Positions 1 to 23,752 of a stretch of 64,000 nucleotides of DNA are shown piece after piece. The notes beneath the pieces were generated by a model. It was not told the DNA's origin. It was given only the letters and a program-made list of their open reading frames with translations, and ran no database searches. Each line of letters opens with the position of its first letter. Position 1 is the stretch's first letter. The DNA comes from Trichostrongylus colubriformis. Its lineage: Eukaryota; Nematoda; Chromadorea; Rhabditida; Trichostrongylidae. A program made the position numbers and the translations under genes. The stretch is from positions 36,207,282 to 36,271,281 of the forward strand of contig OZ022258.1 of NCBI GenBank assembly GCA_963978905.1, read 5' to 3'.

Positions 1-388
1 ATATTTATGTTGCATTTGCCTAATGAGGGCCGCATGCAGAGTTTCACGCGAAGAAGTGAGTTTTCGGCCCAGATACAGCACCACAAAGCCTCGGCCGGGT
101 GGGCGGGGCCTCAGAGTAAATGCTCTGTCCCGTCGTCCGCTGCGGTGGGGAGGGAGAGTGCGACTGTTTACGTAACCCTCTGTTCCTACCATGCGTCCCC
201 GACCGCGGCGGACGACGAGGTGGCACATTCTCGGAAGGCCCCGCCCACCCAACCAAAACTTCGTGGTGCTGCGTCATAGCCGGAAAGTCTTTTTTTTCGC
301 GTGAAACTTCACATACGGCCCACATTGGGCAAATTCAACATGAATATATGGGTAAGATAAAACTTATTTTCCCGTGAACGATTCCTTG
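1..388. repeat. TIR element, copy 1 (left end cut by window)
   Basis: The first ~110 bases (GCATTTGCCTAATG, then TTTCACGCG) recur in inverted form at about 290-388 (CGCGTGAAA, then GGGCAAATTCAAC), with a GC-rich centre. The same arrangement is seen complete at 2772-3195, and both share the right end CGATTCCTT. Non-autonomous TIR element; the open frames inside it are by-products of the inverted repeats. Superfamily unknown. Confidence 0.6.
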
Positions 389-2771
389 AACTTCAACGCA
401 GTCAGCCACTCGTACCCATTCAGCTGAAGACGTTCTGCAGAAATCGAAAACCCAACCAATTCACGGTTTGGCATCCTCGCTCATCAAAATGTTCACGCTC
501 ACTGATGTCTTTCATGCTTCTATTGCCGTCTGCGGTTTCACAAACTCATCACACTCATCAGTGCTTTTTGTACGAGAAAAAAAAACTACACTGCAGTGCG
601 CTTGTGTAAAGTGCGTCATTCACTTTATAAAAGAAGGTACACTCAAGGCATAGCACTTCCAGCTTGAAGTAAACTACTCCTAGAGTAGCCTGCTCTCATA
701 ATGCCCTCAGCCGTTCGTCCTTTACCACTAAGTTCGGACTCAGACCTTGCTCATTCGTTGTCGACCTCCTCATATTTTTCCATTCAGTTTTAGTTGCTCT
801 AAGGCTCTCAGAAGTTTGCAGATTTTGAAGGAAGAAACCGCGCCATTTCTCTCCTATCAGCCTTACGTCTCCCAGCTTACGTGAACTCTTTTGGAAGTAG
901 ACAGAGCGGAATGCTAGGCTTCCATACTAGGTTCAACCTAGATGTGCCAACCCACGATGTCTCTATTTCTCCACGAATTCTTCAATTACTTTTACTTTTT
1001 TCGATATCATTTATTCGAAACTAATGGACTGATTTGAGAGTGCAATCGTACCGCTCCAGCCGCGTGGCAACATCAGATTGCTCCTTATCCTTATCGCATC
1101 CTCTCGATCGTCGGTCACTGCGGCATTGATTTCTTCGGCATTTTTGTATTCTATAGTGTCGCGGATATTCAAGAGGCCTCTCGAGGCCTGTTGTGCTTTG
1201 CTATGTCACTAAACATGTGCTTCTTGTGTATTACAGCATCAAAAATCCACTGGTTTCATTGTTCCTGCATGAATTTCTCATTTATTTTAATCTAATCATG
1301 TTTAGCCGTATTGCTGTGATATCGTCTGTCCCTTGTCGAAGTACAGAAATGACAAAGAGTTGTTCGGATTTTCAACTGATCATAATGCTTTAATTTAAAC
1401 GCCAGAAATCAGTGAGCGTCCGTATTCGCAGGGCCCCAAAACTCAAAAAAATGGGTGCGGTTCGGAGAAGCCAGGCACGATCTCATTTTTCACGGAATAT
1501 CTTCTAGAAATTCGAAGAGTTGCAGGCTAAGCCCTTACTCATCCGCCAGATCCAGCGCTGACGGAATCTCACTTCCCCAGACATCTGGACAGCTTTTTCA
1601 ATCCGAAAATGTTCAGGAGGGATGATAATTTGCAGTCCCTTTTTACAATTACGCGCAATGTAAATCACGGCTCTTTCACATGGGATATGCAAATATAAAT
1701 CGTGTCGCCAATAGTGGGACAAATCGAATGAAGATCTTTTTGTGAGAAAAGATGCAATCGAAGCCGAGTTATGATCTTCCAAGGTAATTGCAAAAACCAA
1801 AATTTCTTACGATCCTATTCTCATTACTTTTGCAGATATTGTTCAAAAATGTTTTAAATGTTCAAATAAATAGAATAGATGGCAAAGAAACGTAGGTGCA
1901 GTCGCAGCACTGTTGTAGGGCGATTCCATTACGCCACCCAAGATCAGCCACTCTTACGAAGATGCTTTTTGTTCCTCAGGAAATAATTCGTGAGCACCTG
2001 ACGCATTCATAATGTCAAAAACAAGATTTTAGTCGTAAACGCATAGGCGAGCTGTCGTATAAGGAGAGTTTTTGTATCTGTGAGATCCTCATGAACTGAA
2101 GCGGAGGTGCTAGACCGGTCAGGCACTGTTGGTATATTCGTTGATCAGACTAGTGTGGAAGGTGATATTAAGGATGTAGGAAATGAAGTATGGCAATAAA
2201 AAAGCGCAGGCGATTGCTGAAACGGCGCAACTTTTAGATGATTGGAAGCATCTGCATTCAGAAAAATGGTATAATGTAGAGTAAACCATAGAGTATGCAC
2301 ATATGTATGTACTTACATGTCACTTTTGATACAATCACGAATTTTCAAACTCAAGCTTATTCATGTAAATTTTTTTAGGGTTGTGTAAGGGAGGGTTCCA
2401 TTATTTGAGAAGGTTGTGAGTTCATGGGACCACAAGAGCGCATTGCACACAAACTTTGATCTATTTTTAGGAGCGTCATTTGTCAATTATTGTATTTCGT
2501 GATTTCATGGTGTGGTTGTTATACCGCGTATATCTAACGATCTCACTGTAAGTGAATGTTGGATTTTATTCCACCATATGTGAACACAGGAAGATTTTTG
2601 AACGCAAACTGACATCTACGCTAACTGCAGTATTGCTCTCCATATGAACAATGACCTGTTTCGCAGAAAAAAGTTACTCTCGCAGCTTTTCTTTTCGATT
2701 TAACTCGGATTTTTTCGTTCAATTTTTTTTGTGTGATATGTGCAAAACATCGTAACGTCTTTCTCTTCTTT
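389..2771. other. Intergenic, no gene recognised
   Basis: AT-rich sequence with only short scattered open frames on both strands, none resembling a known family and none flanked by convincing paired splice sites. It probably contains upstream sequence of the mannosidase gene, but no promoter element can be named. Confidence 0.5.
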
Positions 2772-3195
2772 GAAGGAATCGTCCACGGAAAAATGAGTTT
2801 TTCTGTTACCCATATACTTATGTTGTATTTGCCTAATGTGGGCCGCATGCGAAGTTTCACGCGGAAAAAGTGAATCCGGTCAAGATGGAGCATCACAAAG
2901 TCTCGACTGGGTGGACGGGGCCTCCGAGCAAGTGCACACCCCGTCGTCCACCGCGGTCGGAGATGCATTGTAGGAACAGGAGATTACGTAAACAGTCCCT
3001 CTCTCCGTTCTCAAGCGCGACGGACGACGGGACGGGGTTTCGGAGATCCAGCCCACTCGGCCGATGATTCGGTGAGCCGCATCTTAGCCGAATTCTCACT
3101 TTTTCGCGCGAAGCATTGCATGCGTCCTTTATTAGGCAAATATGACATAAGTATATCAGTGACAAAGAAACTTATTTGTCGTGGGCGATTCCTTC
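2772..3195. mobile_element. TIR MITE (copy 2) immediately upstream of the mannosidase gene
   Basis: Begins GAAGGAATCGTCCACG and ends CGTGGGCGATTCCTTC. The terminal repeats extend beyond 100 bp with mismatches (TTGCCTAATG on the left, CATTAGGCAAA-like on the right) around a GC-rich core. No transposase frame. Related to the partial copy at 1-388. Its right end is only about 26 bp from the predicted spliced-leader acceptor of the next gene, so it occupies what should be promoter-proximal DNA. Target duplication not clear. Confidence 0.7.
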
Positions 3196-3220
3196 GATAG
3201 TGCATATTTCCAGTTAAATT

Positions 3221-3227
3221 TTTTCAG
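3221..3227 (+). promoter_or_regulatory. Probable spliced-leader trans-splice acceptor of the mannosidase gene
   Basis: TTTTCAG preceded by an AT-rich run, 10 bases before the start codon at 3237, with no upstream exon. This is the usual nematode arrangement for spliced-leader addition. A two-codon ATG-CGA-TGA lies between the acceptor and the main ATG (3232-3240, overlapping it), so initiation at 3237 would need leaky scanning or reinitiation, or a slightly different acceptor. Whether the leader is SL1 or another cannot be told from DNA. Confidence 0.55.
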
Positions 3228-3236
3228 TTCAATGCG

Positions 3237-17186
<13,950 letters not shown>

Positions 17187-17876
17187 CCATATCCGATGCC
17201 GGCATTGGAACGACCAGGAGTCGATGCTTCGCGCACTCTCGTACTCCAGTTGTCTTCATTGAGTAGTTGATATAGAGGTCGTATAGCAGTTTTTCTGACG
17301 ACTTTTTGTGATCCACGCAAGCACGTGGACTAAGCAAAGTTTCCTCAGATTATTGTTCCACAACGGTGCTTTGCTTGTATCTGAGTTCGCGACAAGTCAC
17401 TTTTGTTTGTTGTGAAGCCTTAACTCGATGTGTGACTTGGTCGACTTTCAGAGAAATTCTGTAGAATTGCTTGTAATTTTTTAGGCACATCTTGTCTTCT
17501 GTTTCATAACAGTATCTGTGATACGGGTAGGTGGATTCAGCTTATTCGAGAGCATTCACCGTTTTCCAGCATTGCCTTGACTGTGATATTCCATGTGAGT
17601 GATTGCAGTAATCCTACGAAAACTCATTGGAAATAAGATTCGATGAAGATCTTTCTGTTATGAGCCGAACTCTTCACAGTATTCACCTCATAGGAACTGA
17701 ATGAACATTACGCAAATACAACCAGCTCAAATTAACGACTAGCCTAGAAGGAATTGAGACGAGAACTCGAGACTAACGGCGGCGGATCACAAAGTCCTGT
17801 GGAGCAGTTTTGGGTGTGGCTCCCTCTGTCAGCCGGACGTAAAAAATATAGTGTTCCCTAAGTACAGCAATTTTTT
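17187..17876. other. Downstream of mannosidase; nothing recognised
   Basis: 3' flanking sequence presumably including the 3' UTR. No clear AATAAA within the first 300 bases; a weak AAATAAG lies near 17630. No coding signal on either strand. Confidence 0.5.
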
Positions 17877-18316
17877 TCAAGGGTCCTCCTGCCTGTACAA
17901 ACTCCCACAGATAGTGAAATGAGCTGTATGATCGGCTTGCAGGGTGTTCATATATCGGTCATCTAAAATGGCTCTTTGAGTGTCTTCATCTCTGTGGTAT
18001 ATAGAGAATTGATAACCGCAGCCGTTTCTATGCCTATCGTTTATCAAGGTTACGTATGTCATCACCCTCAGTAAACCCACAAAACCTTCTAGTGACTTGT
18101 AATCAGTCACCACCTTCCACTGACCTCGTTAATGGTATAATTTTTGTTATTGAGAACAAAGCCCAAAGTTGCAAAGGGTTCAGCACCAACATCAAACCTA
18201 TAAGATCCAGTTTCACGAGATAAAAATGAATTTGAGTGTGTCATATTTGAAGTAAGTAACGTACGAGGTAATAGGTGGTGTATTTCGCCAGGTCGAAACT
18301 TTTCGTATACAATCAC
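17877..18316 (-). pseudogene. Unidentified decayed coding sequence, two overlapping frames
   Basis: On the minus strand one frame (18316-18107) reads a 69-aa peptide ending in NYTINEVSGRW and stops; a second frame (18113-17877) continues for 78 aa with VTDYKSLEGF, RHRNGCGYQFSIY and DHTAHFTICGSLY. Composition is protein-like (balanced, Cys and Trp present), and the second frame takes over within a few bases of the first stop, as expected of one coding sequence broken by a frameshift. No ATG start, no paired splice sites. I do not recognise the family; it could be an old transposon protein or a host gene fragment. Confidence 0.35.
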
Positions 18317-19077
18317 GGCGAGCTACGCGGGTTGTTTCTTCCCATGCGATTGCTTAAATCTCCTTTGAAGTTTCACTATTAGGTCATGTGAAAGTGCTGG
18401 AATGTCACGTCTGATTTGATCGTTTATTGATTGGGATTGCTATCAAGTTTGCACACTACTGTGCGCGAAACACCATGTACGTCAGCAGAAAGACCGAAAT
18501 TGCCCTTTTTCTTGGGGACAGAGTATTTTAGTGCACGCCTCGTCCACCGTGGGCGGACCTTAAAGGCACATTCCAGGATAAGAGAAACATTGCAGCCCTT
18601 TCACATGACCTAATAGTTCCCTAAACGGGCAGGGAGGCTGTGCACATATCGAAGCGCGATGATGAGTCATCGCAGCGCGCGGAGCTCTTGAAGCCAGCTC
18701 GGCCGCACCGTGGAGCTCGGGCGCGCCCATTTCAGACGTGTGTTGACAATGACGGTGGCAATGATGGCAACAACGTGGCAAATGAGGCCTACGATTTGTG
18801 TGATAATATAAGATAAGGAAGAGATGCCAATGATAAAAGAGACATTGACATGAGGAAACAGGTGATATTCTAGAGTCCCTTCTGATACCAGCCAGCGGGA
18901 ACTGATTCAAAGGCTCGTTTTCACGCGGTAATCTCGTCCGAGGTCAGATGAGAGAAGGTCTTCTTTTTGACCCTTTCGGGGACTTTTTTCGATTTTTTCT
19001 TTGTCGGCGTATTCCTCAGCATCTCGGGTTTCATATTCAGCGCTTTAACCCACTGAAGGCAATCCTGGAATGTGCCT
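18317..19077. repeat. Repeat-rich intergenic stretch including dispersed repeat copy b
   Basis: 18360-18615 has a short inverted motif: AGGTCATGTGAAAG near 18382 and CTTTCACATGACCT near 18598, suggesting a ~240-bp fold-back insertion. 18882-19080 is copy b of the repeat at 16145-16345; it is interrupted at TTTAA by MITE M1 copy 2. No gene. Confidence 0.55.
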
Positions 19078-19541
19078 TTAAAGACACCAGAAGGAAGTAA
19101 TTTTGGCCTACGGTAGAACAGACGTAGTGTGGAGGAGTTCAAGTGGCCGTCATTGCACAAACTCCCCAATTTGACGCCGTGGCATGGTGCCAAGAGAAGA
19201 TGTTTCTTTTATAAATTTGCTTTTTCCTTTTACTTTTTCCTTTATTCTTTCTTACACTGTTTCTATATGTACTTACATGAATGCTAATGTAGTTGGGAAT
19301 GGCCACTCCACTCCGCTAGGAGTCAGGTTCTACAACTTATGTTGGACCACGGCCCGTCTCCTACAGCGGGCAACTCGGAAAGTCAGTGCGAGGTGCGAAT
19401 AGGCGCGAATACACACCGCAGCGATGCACTTTTGAATTCGGGTTTTTTCACCGATTATCGCTTCTAACCTTCTGCGTTCGTTACAAAATGCTCATTTCTT
19501 TGTATTTTTCTCTTGTTTCGGATCCCTTCCGGTTCCTTTAA
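19078..19541. mobile_element. MITE family M1, copy 2
   Basis: Begins TTAAAGACACCAGAAGG and ends CTTCCGGTTCCTTTAA; about 464 bp, closely similar to copies at 16548 and 36343. Its left flank matches the repeat at 16145-16345, whose TTTAA (16340-16344) is the corresponding unoccupied site. Its right TTTAAAG is shared with the next MITE. Confidence 0.8.
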
Positions 19542-19901
19542 AGACGGTAATAGGGGTAATGTGGGCGATAAGATTTATTCCAAAAGTCATTTACTGGAAA
19601 ATTACAGGTCTGAAAGGCCTATGTATGACGTGGCGAAATCCCCGCGCAAGGCGCCCCCTTGAGCTGTGGCGAAGGCGACCTCATTAGAGCAGGCCGCCTT
19701 TCTCATGGCAGCCCGCCTCTTAGAGTCGACTTCGCTGAAGATGGACTGAGGTGTAGAGCAATCATCGTAACGTATTAAGGCCGTATTGATCGAAATGACG
19801 TGGTGCTTGATGTGTCAGATTACGTGGTGAACACGTCCAACGGTCGGTATCAACGATCGGAACGAATGATAACAAGTAAATTACCCCTACCACTACCTTT
19901 A
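19537..19901. mobile_element. MITE family M2 abutting M1
   Basis: Terminal repeats TTTAAAGACGGTAATAGGGG on the left and CCCCTACCACTACCTTTA on the right, about 360 bp, no transposase. The centre (GATCGAAATGACGTGGTGC) reappears inverted at ~33985-34010, and similar ends are seen at 58257-58562 and 63958. It directly abuts M1 copy 2. Confidence 0.6.
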
Positions 19902-20519
19902 GCTTGGTCCACGTGTGATCTTTACTCCTTATTCCCCATGCCCTACGCGTCCCAAACTTGTCCCTATCACCACAGATCTAGGAGGTTCAGGAATATGGTA
20001 CAACCTTCCCTAGGCTTTCTAAAAAAGTATGTATTGACCCACCAGATTCCGTGGAGAGAGCTACAGTGCCCGTAGCTGTCGCGCCGGCACGGGCGCTTGT
20101 ACCCCGCAATATCACATACCTCACAGGGCTGTGCATCGGGGCTGTCCGGCAGGGTTAGCGCCAGTGTCGGCGTGAGGGTAACCACGGGGCCTTACGCCGC
20201 GCTCGCTCTCTTCATTGGCTACGCGGGCACAATGGCAGAGTCTACGCCTATGACCACATGAGGGCTGGAACTACGTTCCCCCTACGATATGTGAACCGAC
20301 CGATCAATACGAAGACCGTAGCAAATGGCTTTCAGGTAATCCGGCGTAGAAACCTTACTTTGGGAGAGCGCCAGTTTGAATTACTAAGTATTCATGAAGA
20401 GATCAATGGCAATAGCGCAGATCAATGACAGTAATACAATGAAAAGGCAAATATGAAATAATCACATCAACGAATCCTAAGGACTTATGGGTGAACCCAG
20501 GCGCTTACATCTCAGGGGG

Positions 20520-21235
20520 TAAGTTTGAAAGGATTTGTGCCAAATTAGTTTGATGAAATTGTCCTTGGACGCAAACTCCCAACCTGCTTTTGTGACGTGG
20601 TTCAGTGGGGTATCTTCTTCCTACTCGTTTACCCGCTTCTGGGTTGTCAGCCGAAGTTTTCCTTTCTGGTTCAGACCAGCTCCGAATACAGTGTGGAAGA
20701 ATAACTTTTTTGCTCTGTCGCTGAGCTATGTTGACTCCAGCTGCCCAGATCGTTCGTTCGATTATCTTCCTTGGAGCCGACGGGGCGTCCTTACACTAGA
20801 AGTTAGTAGAACTGAAGATAATGTTAGACGAGGCAAGTATGACAGGTAATAGAGGACTGAACCGTCCAAGGAGGCACGCTCTCAAACTTCGGAATAATAT
20901 GGTTTATTGATGCAGTGAATAAATGACAAGTGAGGCGAAAACCGGTTCAGTTTACATATCGAAATACGAGAGACAATTTTGGCTTGTGGCCACCAATATA
21001 TATGTTAGTCCCTGAAACCTATCTGTGATGTGAGGTTTCCCTCGAAAATCTCTAACTCAAGAGATCCTCATGGAGATCAGAGACAATACCGTACTTGTTT
21101 ACTTGACTGTCGAGGTTGCCTACCGATTTCGTAACCTATGTCCTCGACAGCCCTCATCGCCTTATGGCACTAGACAATGTCTATAGCACTGGCCTTCCGT
21201 CGGCCTTATAAATGGTGCGGAAGCCTTTCCGCACA
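20520..21235 (-). repeat. BEL/Pao LTR (3' LTR of element)
   Basis: 716 bp; in element orientation it starts TGTGCGGAAAGG and ends CTTA. Nearly identical to 23043-23752 but with a few substitutions and small indels (CCTTACACTAG here, CACTAG there), so insertion was recent but not immediate. Confidence 0.9.
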
Positions 21236-22920
21236 CTCCCGCCAGCGATCTCCTTCATGGCGGTTGTAGTTATTCCACAAGGTTTCCATCGACGAACGAT
21301 GATTCCGCTCCCGTATCCAGCAGAATTTTGACTTCTCTTGAGCCATTTTTTCCCAAAATCGTCGCGGTTCCTGTTAAGAGTAGAGTTTCCCCTGTGCTGA
21401 CTTCGCCAGTGGTATTGTCCTCTATGTTCTCGTCTTCGGAATCCACGATTACGTTGGTCTCTTTTTGGATGACCATGTTTTGGTGATTGACTGGTGTGCC
21501 TTTTGTCGCTTTCTTCGAGTAAGCACTCCCAGTATTCCTTGCTGGAAGCCGCGTTTGTTGCTGAAACGCGGGCTGAGCTGGTTTCGTTTTGGACTGTCGA
21601 CCTTCTTGTGGGATTTGTCCCATGCTGGGTGTCTATGATACCACAAAGTGATATGTTGTGCTTCTTGCCGCAATTCCTGCACGGAGGGCTTCGACACATT
21701 TCTGATGTGTGGTATGGCTTGCCGCAATTCAGACATAGCCCCTTCTTCGTTAAGAAGGATATTCTTTCTGACAGTGTAACTATACGACAGTTAGTTGACT
21801 GGTGACCGAGTCGCCTACAATACATGCAAGCGATTTTGAAGTCACGAACTGGTTGGCTGGGTCTACTTATGGAGCTTTTTGCTGGCGCGTTGATCTTCTT
21901 CCGTGTCTCTTCAACGTATCCCCTCCTCTGGAGTATGCCACTGAGCTCCTTTTGCATCGTTGCCCATGTCCAGTCCCTTAGATTTTGCAGATCGGCTCTT
22001 CTCTCGAGAGCGCGTGTCTGTATATCCGCATCAAACTTGCTGAAAATCGTATTCAAAAGCAAGCGATGGTCGACGTCTTGGCCTTTTATGGCAAGTTGGC
22101 TCATCGTTGCTGATATTCTTTCCAGCAGTTCGGTTTGAGATTTTGTGGTTCTCGTATCTGCTTTGCTCTTCTGAAGTTCGGCGAACAACTCTTCCACTCT
22201 TGTGTCATTGTTTCCATACTTCTTGCATAGACAGGAAATGGCTTCTGGGTAGTTTTCTTCCGAGACTTGGTATCTTGAGACTAGTGCTCGTGCATCTCCT
22301 TCCAAATATTGCCACAAATGGTTGAATTTTAGCATGGGGCTAATATTCTGTTCGTGAATATTTACAGAGAAAATGGCCCAGAAAATGTCCCATTCCGCTC
22401 GATTGCCAGAGAATCTAGGGATTTCCAGTCGCGGTAGATACATCGGCATTGCAGGAGCAAATGCTGGTGTAGTCGGCGTAGAATGATACGAATCTTCTAT
22501 CGCTCTGTCCCTTTCTTCGACTCTTCCTGGTTGGAGAGACTGTAGATTGGCCATGAGTTGTTCGACCTCTTTCTTCCTTCCACTGAGCTTTATGCAGAAT
22601 TGGTTTGCCTCACTGATGCTCTCGATTCCCGTTTCGAGGTATTCCTCAAAGGATGAAAGTTCCGTCTCTTGCTTCGTTTCGCCCAGCATTTCGAACACGA
22701 CGTGGAGTTTGTCAATTGATTCGTTGACGTAGTCTTTCGCCGTTCGAACCTTGGCTAATGTCGATTCGATCCTCGTTCTTGACGTCTTCAGAGATCCCAT
22801 TTTGTCAGCTTCTTCGCCTTCCGGAATCACAATTGGCACAATAGCATCTTGTGAGTCTTGAATAACTTCTTGCAAGGCATTGCGGGCCTTTGTGAGACGT
22901 GATTTGCAGACTTTTAGCAT
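21181..22920 (-). CDS. gag: BEL/Pao Gag polyprotein (DUF1759-like) with three CCHC-type zinc knuckles
   Basis: Retrotransposon nucleocapsid precursor; packages element RNA. The first ATG in frame is at 22918-22920, giving 579 aa. The N-terminal third is predicted helical and charged; the middle carries the BEL-type signature LPRLEIPRFSG, AEWDIFWAIF, LWQYLEGDARALV. Zinc knuckles follow: CMYCRRLGHQSTNC, CLNCGKPYHTSEMC and CRNCGKKHNISLC (C-x2-C-x3/4-H-x4-C). After the knuckles (below ~21640) the true protein probably shifts frame: the frame carrying the protease motif is different, while this frame runs on into the LTR with low-quality sequence. Whether that is a programmed shift or decay cannot be told. 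Confidence 0.85.
   Translation of the reverse strand: MLKVCKSRLTKARNALQEVIQDSQDAIVPIVIPEGEEADKMGSLKTSRTRIESTLAKVRTAKDYVNESIDKLHVVFEMLGETKQETELSSFEEYLETGIESISEANQFCIKLSGRKKEVEQLMANLQSLQPGRVEERDRAIEDSYHSTPTTPAFAPAMPMYLPRLEIPRFSGNRAEWDIFWAIFSVNIHEQNISPMLKFNHLWQYLEGDARALVSRYQVSEENYPEAISCLCKKYGNNDTRVEELFAELQKSKADTRTTKSQTELLERISATMSQLAIKGQDVDHRLLLNTIFSKFDADIQTRALERRADLQNLRDWTWATMQKELSGILQRRGYVEETRKKINAPAKSSISRPSQPVRDFKIACMYCRRLGHQSTNCRIVTLSERISFLTKKGLCLNCGKPYHTSEMCRSPPCRNCGKKHNISLCGIIDTQHGTNPTRRSTVQNETSSARVSATNAASSKEYWECLLEESDKRHTSQSPKHGHPKRDQRNRGFRRREHRGQYHWRSQHRGNSTLNRNRDDFGKKWLKRSQNSAGYGSGIIVRRWKPCGITTTAMKEIAGGSVRKGFRTIYKADGRPVL
21270..21623 (-). pseudogene. Aspartic protease start of BEL element (truncated)
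   Basis: Alternative minus frame overlapping the end of the gag frame. It reads an acidic linker (DSEDENIEDN) and then KILLDTGAESSFVDG, the retropepsin active-site motif D-T-G-A at about 21306-21317. It stops eight codons later at the internal deletion junction, so no functional protease domain remains. Confidence 0.75.
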
Positions 22921-23024
22921 GATTATGGGCGAAGAAATCAATTTGATACGAGTGTTTTACTGTACGAAGAAGATTGAGATGAAATTCGAGGGTCAAGTTA
23001 TTCACTGATTTTCTTGTATCGCCG

Positions 23025-23042
23025 TTCCCGGTCGATGCACCA
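23025..23042 (-). other. Primer binding site complementary to tRNA-Gly 3' end
   Basis: The plus strand reads TTCCCGGTCGATGCACCA, i.e. a tRNA 3' end with CCA, directly next to the LTR. It differs by one base from the remembered nematode tRNA-Gly 3' end (CCGGCCGATGCACCA). In element orientation it is TGGTGCATCGACCGGGAA, the minus-strand priming site. Confidence 0.8.
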
Positions 23043-23752
23043 TAAGTTTAAAAGGATTTGTGCCAAATTAGTTTGAAGAATTGTCCTTGGACGCAAACTT
23101 CCAACCTGCTTTTGTGACGTGGTTCAGTGGGGTGTCTTCTTCCTACTCGTTTACCCGCTTCTGGGTTGTCAGCTGAAGTTTTCTTTTCTGGTCCAGACCA
23201 GCTCCGAATACAGTGTGGAAGAATAATTTTTTTGCTCTGTCGCTGAGCTATGTTGACTCCAGCTGCCCAGATCGTTCGTTCGATTATCTTCTTTGGAGCC
23301 GACGGGGCGTCACTAGAAGTTAGTAGAACTGAAGATAATGTTAGGCGAGGCAAGTATGACAGGTAATAGAGGACTGAACCGTCCAAGGAGGCACGCTCTT
23401 AAACTTCGGAAAATATGGTTTATTGATGCAGTGAATAAATGACAAGTGAGGCGAAAACCGGTTCAGTTTACATATCGAAATACGAGAGACAATTTTGGCT
23501 TGTGGCCACCAATATATATGTTAGTCCCTGAAACCTATCTGTGATGTGAGGTTTCCCTCGAAAATCTCTAACTCAAGAGATCCTCATGGAGATCAGAGAC
23601 AATACCGTACTTGTTTACTTGACTGTCGAGGTTGCCTACCGATTTCGTAACCTATGTCCTCGATAGCCCTCATCGCCTTATGGCACTAAACAATGTCTAT
23701 ATGCACTGGCCTTCCGTCGGCCTTATAAATGGTGCGGAAGCCTTTCCGCACA
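23043..23752 (-). repeat. BEL/Pao LTR (5' LTR of element)
   Basis: 710 bp, matching 20520-21235. Outer end followed by an 11-base G run whose first bases serve as target duplication; inner end abuts the primer binding site. ATTTATAAGG near the outer end on the element strand is TATA-like. Confidence 0.9.

Larger units (their letters stand above)
20520..23752 (-). mobile_element. BEL/Pao LTR retrotransposon, gag-only internally deleted copy
   Basis: Two ~710-bp LTRs (20520-21235; 23043-23752) flank a 1.8-kb internal region read on the minus strand: primer binding site, gag, a short protease start, then directly a purine stretch and the 3' LTR. Reverse transcriptase, RNase H, integrase and envelope are absent. 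Flanking GGGGG (20515-20519; first five G of the run 23753-23763) fits the 5-bp target duplication usual for BEL/Pao. Such an element could move only with proteins supplied by a full copy. Confidence 0.88.
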
